Part shown: piece by piece, positions 1-6,415 of the stretch
How positions within the stretch are numbered: position 1 is the first letter of the stretch
Layout: each line of letters begins with the position of its first letter
Source: an uncultured Bacteroidota bacterium
Lineage (GTDB): Bacteria > Bacteroidota > Bacteroidia > Chitinophagales > Chitinophagaceae
Direction of reading: 5' to 3'
Assembly (NCBI GenBank): GCA_903879995.1
Contig: CAIRNW010000143.1
Location: 1 to 8,080 of the forward strand
DNA length: 8,080 nt
Notes under the pieces: generated by a model
The model's database searches: none
Told to the model about the DNA's origin: nothing
What the model saw: only the letters and a program-made list of their open reading frames with translations
Position numbers and translations under genes: made by a program

Positions 1-1
1 A

Positions 2-412
2 GGCGATGAAGGCTACAAAAGACTCAAAGTAATTTTTAGAAATCCACTTTGTCAGTGGTTATTTGGGATGCTTCCGCCTCGCATAGGGATGGGTCTTGCT
101 TCCTACTTCAGTCAAAAAAGCAGAGCACAAACGGCTGACCGTGAAGAGCATTTTCTCGGAGAAAATAAGGAATGGCTCATTAGCTATTGTAAATCGTACT
201 TGGAGCAGGAGCCAATTGATTATTTTTTATTTGGCCATCGTCATCTTCCCATTGATTGGCCGATTCGTAATGCTGCGCTGGAACGAGAGGCTCGTTATAT
301 AAATCTGGGCGACTGGATTCGCTATAACACCTATGCAGTGCTTGAGGGATCAACCCTATCACTAAAAGCTCACCAAAAAACTGAGCAATCCATTGTTAGA
401 CCGGACCGCTGA
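2..412 (+). CDS. lpxH: UDP-2,3-diacylglucosamine diphosphatase, LpxH type (C-terminal part, 5' end outside window)
   Basis: This is the last ~136 codons of a calcineurin-like metallophosphoesterase. The reading frame is open from the first bases, starting with GDEGYKRLK, and ends at TGA 410-412, so the gene begins left of the window. LpxH hydrolyses UDP-2,3-diacylglucosamine to lipid X and UMP at the inner face of the cytoplasmic membrane, an early step of lipid A synthesis. The visible support is a GHRHLP motif near residue 78, the C-terminal metal-binding GHxH of this superfamily, followed by a YINLGDWI segment typical of the last beta strands. GDEGYKR and the following FRNPLCQWLFG resemble the region after the HGD metal motif in Bacteroidota LpxH as I remember it. 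The N-terminal DxH and GNHD motifs are not in the window. The mscS-like gene follows 43 bp later on the same strand, so the two may be co-transcribed. A different phosphoesterase of the superfamily cannot be fully excluded. Confidence 0.85.
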   Translation, partial: GDEGYKRLKVIFRNPLCQWLFGMLPPRIGMGLASYFSQKSRAQTADREEHFLGENKEWLISYCKSYLEQEPIDYFLFGHRHLPIDWPIRNAALEREARYINLGDWIRYNTYAVLEGSTLSLKAHQKTEQSIVRPDR

Positions 413-455
413 ATACGTCACTGTCTTTATTTAGTATATTTAGTTAGCAATTGTT

Positions 456-1514
456 ATGAACAGTTTCTGGCAACAACCCTGGGGGAATAATCAAATTGGC
501 GACTACCTGGTAGTAGGCGCGGTGGTTTCATTGGTCTGGGTGTTTCGTCATCCTATCTCTAACTACTTTGCTGGACTTTTATTTAGATGGTTACGTCATC
601 TGCTAAAGAAAGTGGAGCGTCCACTGTTCAACGAATTAGTCATAGGGCCACTGGAAAGATTTGTGCTAGTATTAGTTACCGTAGTAATGCTTTACCGTTT
701 GAATTTTCCTCCAGCACTTAATATTTCAATTTACAAGTTTGACACCAAGGAGTTATTAAATAGTCTGGGAACACTTGTATTGATTTCCACCTTTACATCT
801 TTGATTATCCGGGCAATTGACTTTGCAGCTATTTTATTGGAACAACGTGCCGGACAAACACCTGATCAATCCGATAATCAGCTAATTGTATTCTTCAAGG
901 ATTTTTTCAAGGTGTTGCTAGTTATACTCTCGGGGTTGGTCATCCTGCGGTTTGCATTTGGTTGGAATATCGGAGGATTACTCACTGGATTAAGCATTGT
1001 GGGTGCGGCCATTGCGTTGGCGCTCAAGGAAAGTTTAGAGAACTTAATTGCCTCCTTTATCATATTCTTTGATAAGCCATTTGCTACCGGTGATCTGGTA
1101 AAGGTGAATGCCATCACAGGGACTGTTGAAAAAATTGGGCTGCGTAGTACACGGATACGCACGGAGCAGAAAACATTTGTAACGGTCCCTAACAAACAGA
1201 TGGTAGATAGTGTGCTTGATAATTTTTCATTACGAACACAGCGTCGTGCCGAGCTAAAATTAGAATTAGCGAGTACCAATACACCTTATTTATTGCAAGA
1301 ATTTATAGAGAGGGCGCGGATTGTTTTACAACGTGAGAAGGTGGAACAATCCAGTGTAACGCTGAGCGACCTTCGTTTAAATCGGGTTGTTGTGGATATT
1401 GAATATTATACAGCTGCTATTCCTATAGCCGAGTTCAACGCAATTCGGGAAGCTGTAAATCTTGAAATATTGCAGGCTGCGCACACCTTAGGGTTAGCGT
1501 GGCCCACCGAATGA
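456..1514 (+). CDS. MscS-family small-conductance mechanosensitive ion channel
   Basis: This 352-residue inner-membrane protein belongs to the MscS family, which opens under membrane tension during hypo-osmotic shock to release solutes. About five hydrophobic segments are visible, near residues 17-34, 64-83, 104-126, 147-166 and 171-203. The last is the pore-lining helix, with Gly/Ala-rich LLTGLSIVGAAIALALKES, and it runs into the conserved beta domain entry FFDKPFATGDLVKV. GTVEKIGLRSTRIRT, then FVTVPNKQMV and DNFSLR, are the diagnostic MscS beta-domain motifs (residues ~222-260). An alpha/beta C-terminal domain follows to the end. E. coli MscS is 286 residues with three membrane helices, so this is a slightly longer version with extra N-terminal helices. 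The ATG at 456 is preceded by A/T-rich sequence without a Shine-Dalgarno motif, as usual in Bacteroidota. The gene lies 43 bp after lpxH and its last 21 bp overlap the 3' end of the opposing thioredoxin-like gene. The family call is very secure; the exact subtype is not. Confidence 0.93.
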   Translation: MNSFWQQPWGNNQIGDYLVVGAVVSLVWVFRHPISNYFAGLLFRWLRHLLKKVERPLFNELVIGPLERFVLVLVTVVMLYRLNFPPALNISIYKFDTKELLNSLGTLVLISTFTSLIIRAIDFAAILLEQRAGQTPDQSDNQLIVFFKDFFKVLLVILSGLVILRFAFGWNIGGLLTGLSIVGAAIALALKESLENLIASFIIFFDKPFATGDLVKVNAITGTVEKIGLRSTRIRTEQKTFVTVPNKQMVDSVLDNFSLRTQRRAELKLELASTNTPYLLQEFIERARIVLQREKVEQSSVTLSDLRLNRVVVDIEYYTAAIPIAEFNAIREAVNLEILQAAHTLGLAWPTE

Positions 1515-2021
1515 TTGCTGAATGATCTCGCCTATCTCACGATCAAACTGACCATATTTTCCATATTCTACTACCCGTCCAATTTCTTTTCCATTTTTAA
1601 AAATGATCAGGGTAGGAACATTTACAATACCCAAGGGTTTAGTGAGGTCGCCCCAGGTTTCTTTTTTTCGATTTACACCCATTAATACTATTCGTGTGGG
1701 ATCAACGCCGGCCTGTTCGGTGAGTGCAAAAAAGCGAGGAATAATAAAATGCGAGTCCTCACACCAGGTTCCCATAAAGGCAAGCAGTTGAATGGAGTCG
1801 CGATAATTCTTTAAAGTAGCAAGTCCACCTGCATGAGCTTGGTAGGCTTTGTAATTTTCAGCAAACCAAGTGAAAGAACTTTCATTGCTTAAAACTTCTT
1901 TGGATAAAACGCCCACCAGCGATTTTTCGTTCGGGCGCTCTACTAAGGTTTCAAAACGATTTTGTGCATCGCTTGTGTAAACCACAAGTAGCATGGATAA
2001 TAAGAAAACTATTTTTTTCAT
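1494..2021 (-). CDS. Secreted thioredoxin-fold protein with a single-cysteine C-E-D-S active site
   Basis: The 175-residue product starts with a signal peptide: MKK, a hydrophobic stretch to about residue 16, and a likely cleavage after SDA (residue 19), so it should act in the periplasm. The thioredoxin-like core shows GTWCEDS (W86, C87, S90), then a strand with IVLMGVNRKK, a cis-proline in NVPTL (P136), and the closing FKNGKEIGRVVEY. The position of the second CxxC cysteine is serine, and C87 is the only cysteine in the whole protein. It therefore cannot form the usual intramolecular disulfide and would act through mixed disulfides or have a non-redox role. As I recall, a WCxDS motif is shared by a group of Bacteroidota thioredoxin-family proteins, so this is probably a family trait rather than decay. 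Its ATG lies 5 bp after the MerR-type gene's stop codon, which suggests co-transcription and perhaps translational coupling. Its 3' end overlaps the mscS-like gene by 21 bp. The substrate is unknown. Confidence 0.85.
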   Translation of the reverse strand: MKKIVFLLSMLLVVYTSDAQNRFETLVERPNEKSLVGVLSKEVLSNESSFTWFAENYKAYQAHAGGLATLKNYRDSIQLLAFMGTWCEDSHFIIPRFFALTEQAGVDPTRIVLMGVNRKKETWGDLTKPLGIVNVPTLIIFKNGKEIGRVVEYGKYGQFDREIGEIIQQSFGGPR

Positions 2022-2026
2022 GAGGG

Positions 2027-2671
2027 CTATAAATTGGAACGTAGTTCTACCAGAAAAGCACGCAATTGCTGTAATGACTGAATCAAAGCAAATTTTTCTT
2101 CGGCTTTTTTATTTTTTTTCAAAAAATCTCTTGCTCCTTCAATGGTAAATTTCCTGCGACGTAACAAATCGTAGATCAATACCAGATTTTTTACGTCAAT
2201 TGGGCGGAAATAGCGATCTCCTTTTTTATTCTTACGGGGTTGCAGGATATCAAACTCAGACTCCCAATATCTAATCAAGGATTGGTTTTCCTGAAACATT
2301 TTTGCAACCTCGCCAATGGTGTAGTATTGTTTTTTGAAAAGTTCTTCATCCGCAGGCACCTGAAGCTGATCAATCCGACTGGCCATTTCACGCATAGATT
2401 TTCTTCCCCGCTTTCCAGCCGTGTTTACTTCTTTTTTGCGAATAGCTCGAATCCTTACGCCACTTTCCTCAACCGATTCAAGATTAGCCTCTTTTTTTAC
2501 CAGATCCACTTGTGTGCTTAGTTCAACAGTGGATGGTGGGGTGGGCGTAGGTATAGTGGGAGTTGAATTTTCGGTAGTAGTATCAGCAGTATTATTAGCC
2601 GGCGCTTCTTCCCGCACGGCGGAAAGATCTTCAAAATCAAAACTGATTTGTGTCAGCGGCTTTTTTTGCAT
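2027..2671 (-). CDS. MerR-family transcriptional regulator with long low-complexity N-terminal extension
   Basis: This predicted 214-residue DNA-binding protein has a MerR winged-helix domain near residues 115-185. It shows YYTIGEVAKMF (helix-turn-helix start), SLIRYWESEFDIL, then GDRYFRPIDVKNL and LLRRRKFTIEGARDFL, all typical of MerR/HTH_17-like regulators. A short helical tail (IQSLQQLRAFLVELRSNL) probably dimerises; there is no ligand-binding domain and no cysteine, so metal or redox sensing of the classical kind is unlikely. The first ~110 residues look disordered, with a Thr/Pro-rich tract (TPTIPTPTPPST) and a basic GKRGRKSM patch. I chose ATG 2671, because the longer open frame begins with TTG at 2692 and adds only seven residues. 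The gene sits 69 bp after the M23 peptidase gene and 5 bp before the thioredoxin-like gene, all leftward, so it is probably part of one operon. Its targets are unknown. The family call is secure. Confidence 0.9.
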   Translation of the reverse strand: MQKKPLTQISFDFEDLSAVREEAPANNTADTTTENSTPTIPTPTPPSTVELSTQVDLVKKEANLESVEESGVRIRAIRKKEVNTAGKRGRKSMREMASRIDQLQVPADEELFKKQYYTIGEVAKMFQENQSLIRYWESEFDILQPRKNKKGDRYFRPIDVKNLVLIYDLLRRRKFTIEGARDFLKKNKKAEEKFALIQSLQQLRAFLVELRSNL

Positions 2672-2740
2672 AGACTCTTGTAAAGATAACAAAGCCAGGC
2701 TCTCTTACTAGTTAAAACTGGCGCTGTGGAAAAAACGTGT

Positions 2741-3712
2741 TTAGTCCATGCTTTGGTTTGAAGCCGCGGCCTGTTTTAAGATGCGGTCAAACTGTGCAGG
2801 AGTCAGATCATTATAGAAAAAGTAAATAGGATCGATGGGGGAACCATTTTTTATCACTTCATAATGGCAATGCGGTCCTGTGGATTTACCAGTACTTCCC
2901 ACCCATCCAATCACTTCACCTCTTTTAACGGCTTGACCTACCCGGGCTTTAATGCGAACCATGTGTCCATAGAGGGTTTTGTATCCATACCCGTGGTTGA
3001 TCACTACATGTCTGCCATACCCATCTCCAAGGTTTCCGGCAACTTCTACTTTTCCGTTGGCAGTTGCATAGATGGGTGTGCCTTGTGGCGCAGTAAAATC
3101 CAAGCCAGGGTGTAAACGGGGTGTTTTATAAATTGGGTCTATCCGATAGCCAAAACCAGAGGCGATTCGTTTTAGATTTTTATTACTTACTGGCTGTATA
3201 GCGGGGGTATGCGCTAATAACCTTTCCTTATCCTTTACTAATTGGTCAACCTCTTCATAGGATTTTTCTTGGGAGCGAATTCGTTCCACCAGGTTATCCA
3301 ACGTAGCCGATACAGAGCCCACTAATTTTTTACTGTTGATTTTCTCAATTTTAGCAATCTCCAATTCGGTTTCTATTTTCTTGGCTCTTGCGCTGTCGGG
3401 AATAGGGGTTGCTTCAAAAATAGCACGGTAAATATCATTGTCTCTGGTCTCTAATTCCTTCATCTGCTGCTCCAGGACTCTTGCTTTTTCAACGAGTTCG
3501 TAATAATCCTCCCGCATTTCCTGATTTTGGAGCTCCAACATTTTTTCGCGGGGAGAGCCCACAAATCGAAAAGCAAAATAGGCAATCAGCGATGCGGTTA
3601 CCAGCGAAGCCGCTACAAAGCCAAACACACGCAACACTTTGACCCGAAGTGGGGTAACCGCTTTTTCATAGCGGAGTGTGTGGGTATTATAATAGTATTT
3701 GACCTTTTTCAT
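2741..3712 (-). CDS. Membrane-anchored M23-family peptidoglycan metallopeptidase
   Basis: The 323-residue product is predicted to be an inner-membrane-anchored LytM/M23 endopeptidase that cleaves peptide cross-links in periplasmic peptidoglycan. In order it has a short cytoplasmic head (MKKVKYYYNTHTLRYEK), one membrane helix near residues 29-51, a coiled-coil-like charged region near 55-170, and a C-terminal M23 domain. The zinc and catalytic residues are intact: HPGLD (H201, D205), LYGH (H250) and HCH (H281, H283), with RIASGFGYRIDP before and GSTGKSTGPHCHYE around them. I chose ATG 3712; the longer open frame starts from TTG 3766, would run over the likely promoter, and lacks the MKKVKYYYN start that I recall from Bacteroidota homologues. 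The gene is divergent from alaS across 71 bp and is followed 69 bp later by the MerR-type gene. With all catalytic residues present it is likely an active hydrolase, not a degenerate EnvC/NlpD-type activator. The exact bond specificity is not determinable here. Confidence 0.92.
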   Translation of the reverse strand: MKKVKYYYNTHTLRYEKAVTPLRVKVLRVFGFVAASLVTASLIAYFAFRFVGSPREKMLELQNQEMREDYYELVEKARVLEQQMKELETRDNDIYRAIFEATPIPDSARAKKIETELEIAKIEKINSKKLVGSVSATLDNLVERIRSQEKSYEEVDQLVKDKERLLAHTPAIQPVSNKNLKRIASGFGYRIDPIYKTPRLHPGLDFTAPQGTPIYATANGKVEVAGNLGDGYGRHVVINHGYGYKTLYGHMVRIKARVGQAVKRGEVIGWVGSTGKSTGPHCHYEVIKNGSPIDPIYFFYNDLTPAQFDRILKQAAASNQSMD

Positions 3713-3738
3713 TCCGGATCTGGCTTCCTTTATTGCCT

Positions 3739-3746
3739 TACCTTTG
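3739..3746 (+). promoter_or_regulatory. Candidate Bacteroidota -7 promoter box for alaS
   Basis: TACCTTTG is a full match to the Bacteroidota -7 consensus TAnnTTTG. It ends 37 nt before the alaS ATG, which would give a leader of roughly 30 nt. I see no TTG/TTTG -33 element at the usual 17-23 nt upstream, so the call rests on the -7 box and position alone. Confidence 0.4.
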
Positions 3747-3763
3747 TGCCTTTCGCAGGCAAA

Positions 3764-3771
3764 CAAATATA
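3764..3771 (-). promoter_or_regulatory. Candidate Bacteroidota -7 promoter box for the M23-MerR-thioredoxin operon
   Basis: On the minus strand this reads TATATTTG, a full match to TAnnTTTG. It lies 51 nt upstream of the M23 peptidase ATG, giving a leader of about 45 nt. A TTTG at 3799-3802 (minus) is the nearest -33-like element, but its 27-nt spacer is longer than the usual 17-23 nt. The box points toward the alaS box at 3739-3746. Confidence 0.42.
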
Positions 3772-3783
3772 GTATTTACCCGT

Positions 3784-6396
3784 ATGATGACTTCCGGTCA
3801 AATCCGACAGGCTTTTTTGGACTTTTTTGGTTCTAAGGGGCATACCATTGTGCCTTCCGCACCCATTGTAGTGAAGAACGATCCTACCCTCATGTTTACC
3901 AACGCGGGGATGAATCAATTCAAGGACTACTTTCTGGGTAATAAAAAGGCGCCTTATTCAAGAGCGGTGGATACACAAAAATGTTTGCGGGTTAGTGGAA
4001 AGCATAATGATCTGGAAGAAGTGGGTGTGGATACGTATCATCATACCATGTTTGAGATGCTTGGAAACTGGAGTTTTGGAGATTATTTTAAAAATGAGGC
4101 CATAACATGGAGTTGGGAATTACTCACTGAAGTCTATAAAATTCCAAAAGATCGTTTGTATGCTACAGTATTTGAGGGCGATGCCAAGGAAGGATTGCCT
4201 CCATCTTCGATTGCATTAAAAAAATGGAAAGAAATTTTACCGGACCAGCGAATTGTGTTTGGTAATAAAAAAGATAATTTCTGGGAAATGGGGGACACGG
4301 GTCCCTGTGGTCCTTGTAGTGAAATCCATGTGGATTGTCGTTCCGATGAAGAAAGAAAAAAAATTCCCGGCGAGCAATTAGTCAATAAAGATCATCCACA
4401 GGTAATTGAGATCTGGAACAATGTATTTATCCAATACAACAGAAAAAAAGATGGTTCGCTTGAACCCTTACCTGCCACACACGTGGATACAGGGATGGGA
4501 TTAGAGAGATTGGTTCGTGTTTTACAAGGAAAAACATCTAATTACGATACGGATATTTTTAGTGGTACCATACAACAAGTGGAGTCAATCACCGGTAAAA
4601 AATACGATGGCTCTGATACCCGTGAAGCCGTAGCATTTCGCGTTTTAGCTGATCATATACGTGCAATTAGTTTTACGATTGCCGATGGTCAACTTCCTTC
4701 TAATACAGGGGCTGGGTATGTAATTCGTCGAATTCTTCGTCGTGCCGTTCGTTATTATTATTCTTATCTCGGATACAAGCAGCCTTTGTTGGCGCAATTA
4801 GTTCCTGTGCTGGCTAATCAATTTGAAAATGTGTTTCCTGAATTGAAGCAACAAGTTGATTTTGTTGCTCGCGTAGTGCGTGAGGAAGAAGAGGCATTTT
4901 TGCGTACACTTGAAAAGGGACTACGCCGTATAGAAGAATTGATTGCTACTTCAACAGGCACCATTGCTGGTGCAGCTGCATTTGAGTTGTATGATACGTA
5001 TGGATTTCCCATTGACCTCACCCGCTTGATAGCCTCGGAAAAAGGATTGACCGTGGATGAAAAAGGATTCGAGGATCAAATGAAAAAACAAAAAGATCGA
5101 AGCCGTGCTGCCACTGCCGTGGATGCAGCAGATTGGGTGGTGATACAAGAGGGAACAAATCAGTTTGTAGGATATGATAGTCTGGAAGCTAAGACCAATG
5201 TACTCAAGTACAGAAAAGTTACAGCAAAGGGAAAAGAAGCCTATCAATGGATTTTAGAGAAAACACCTTTCTATGCTGAAAGCGGCGGACAGGTGGGGGA
5301 TAAGGGATGGTTACACTTTGCAGACCAGTCCATTGAAGTGGTTGATACAAAAAAAGACAATGACTTAATTGTACATGTAACTGAAAAGATGCCTGACACA
5401 GTAACGGCAACGGTTACTGCTTCAGTACATGCAGACAATCGTTTGGAAACTACTTTACACCATAGCGCTACGCATTTATTACATGCGGCACTTCGTCAAG
5501 TATTAGGAACGCATGTTGCACAGAAGGGGTCCATGGTACATGCAGCAAATCTCCGATTTGATTTTTCTCACTTTGCTAAAATGAGTGAGGCTGAAATCTT
5601 ACAGGTGGAGACCTTAGTCAACGAAAAAATTCGAGCCAATATTCCGGTTGTGATACAGTCCTTGCCAAAAGAGGAGGCGCTGAAGTTGGGAGCCATGGCA
5701 TTGTTTGGAGAGAAATATGGCGATGTGGTCCGCGTGGTAATTATGGATCCAACTTATTCGGTTGAACTATGCGGTGGTACCCATGTGGGGTCAACTGGAC
5801 AATTAGGTTATTTTAAGATCACTGCAGAAACTGCAGTGGCTGCTGGTGTTCGAAGAGTGGAAGCCTGTTGCGGAAAACAAGCTGAGGCCTATTTCCAAGA
5901 GCAGTCCCAATTGCTAGATACTATTAAGCAAACGCTCAAAAACCCAAAAGATTTATTGCGTGCCATTGAGCAATTGCAATCGGACAATGCTGATTTAAAG
6001 AAGCAATTGGAAGTATTGGAAACCCGTCAGCTTCGCGAACTCAGTAAGTCCTTAGTACAGGAAATAGAAACAGTCAATGGAATTTCTTTCTTGGGAAAAC
6101 AAATTACTGTTGATAATCCAGATGCCCTGAAAAAGACCTGTACTGAATTGAAAGCTTTGCATAGTGACCATGTGGCGGTATTAACTGCAATCATTGATGG
6201 AAAGTCCTATGTGGCAGTCAGCATTTCTGAGTCACTCGTACAGTCCAAGGGATTGGATGCAGGAAAGATCATCAAAGAAAAGATAGCTCCTCTAATCAAA
6301 GGTGGAGGCGGGGGGCAAAAAACACTTGCCACCGCAGGAGGACAACAGGTAGATCAAATGCCTGCTGTACTAGCTGCTGTCAAAGCGCTATTATAA
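3784..6396 (+). CDS. alaS: Alanine--tRNA ligase (AlaRS)
   Basis: This 870-residue cytoplasmic class II synthetase attaches alanine to tRNA-Ala and edits mischarged Ser/Gly; E. coli AlaRS is 876 residues, so it is full length. The catalytic domain shows FTNAGMNQFKDYF and DTQKCLRVSGKHNDLEEVG, then HTMFEMLGNWSFGDYFK (motif 2 region, residues ~88-103), and DTGMGLERL (motif 3, 235-243). The editing domain carries the zinc-binding HSATH (H560, H564) and CGGTH (C663, H667), all intact. A coiled-coil linker near 700-755 leads to the C-Ala domain, with the glycine-rich GGGGGQ at 840-845 near the end. I chose ATG 3784; ATG 3787 is equally possible, giving the MTSxxIR start common in the family. The longer frame from TTG 3733 is unlikely. 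The gene is divergent from the M23 peptidase gene and is followed 19 bp later by the lipoprotein gene. Confidence 0.98.
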   Translation: MMTSGQIRQAFLDFFGSKGHTIVPSAPIVVKNDPTLMFTNAGMNQFKDYFLGNKKAPYSRAVDTQKCLRVSGKHNDLEEVGVDTYHHTMFEMLGNWSFGDYFKNEAITWSWELLTEVYKIPKDRLYATVFEGDAKEGLPPSSIALKKWKEILPDQRIVFGNKKDNFWEMGDTGPCGPCSEIHVDCRSDEERKKIPGEQLVNKDHPQVIEIWNNVFIQYNRKKDGSLEPLPATHVDTGMGLERLVRVLQGKTSNYDTDIFSGTIQQVESITGKKYDGSDTREAVAFRVLADHIRAISFTIADGQLPSNTGAGYVIRRILRRAVRYYYSYLGYKQPLLAQLVPVLANQFENVFPELKQQVDFVARVVREEEEAFLRTLEKGLRRIEELIATSTGTIAGAAAFELYDTYGFPIDLTRLIASEKGLTVDEKGFEDQMKKQKDRSRAATAVDAADWVVIQEGTNQFVGYDSLEAKTNVLKYRKVTAKGKEAYQWILEKTPFYAESGGQVGDKGWLHFADQSIEVVDTKKDNDLIVHVTEKMPDTVTATVTASVHADNRLETTLHHSATHLLHAALRQVLGTHVAQKGSMVHAANLRFDFSHFAKMSEAEILQVETLVNEKIRANIPVVIQSLPKEEALKLGAMALFGEKYGDVVRVVIMDPTYSVELCGGTHVGSTGQLGYFKITAETAVAAGVRRVEACCGKQAEAYFQEQSQLLDTIKQTLKNPKDLLRAIEQLQSDNADLKKQLEVLETRQLRELSKSLVQEIETVNGISFLGKQITVDNPDALKKTCTELKALHSDHVAVLTAIIDGKSYVAVSISESLVQSKGLDAGKIIKEKIAPLIKGGGGGQKTLATAGGQQVDQMPAVLAAVKALL

Positions 6397-6415
6397 TTCC
6401 ATTTAAAAAATAATT

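Noticed and set aside
878..1279. 133-codon minus-strand open frame inside the mscS-like gene
   Set aside because: It lies entirely antisense to a strongly conserved MscS pore and beta-domain region and resembles no family I know; it is a shadow frame.
2681..2688. TATCTTTA on the minus strand as a promoter box for the MerR-type gene
   Set aside because: It has one mismatch to TAnnTTTG, no -33 partner, and lies only 9 nt from the start codon, so transcription from the M23 promoter is the simpler view.
2672..2692. Longer MerR open frame starting with TTG at 2692
   Set aside because: It adds only seven residues and uses a rare start; ATG at 2671 is in frame, so I used that.
3713..3766. Longer M23 open frame starting with TTG at 3766
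   Set aside because: The extra 18 residues are not like the family start and would place translation across the putative -7 box; ATG 3712 gives the MKKVKYYYN start.
3733..3783. Longer alaS open frame starting with TTG at 3733
   Set aside because: The extra 17 residues are not expected in AlaRS, and the frame would begin upstream of the putative promoter box; ATG 3784/3787 fits the family.
4356..4363. A8 run inside alaS as a slippage or frameshift site
   Set aside because: It encodes Lys-Lys in a conserved full-length frame, the window is rich in A runs, and nothing around it suggests programmed frameshifting.
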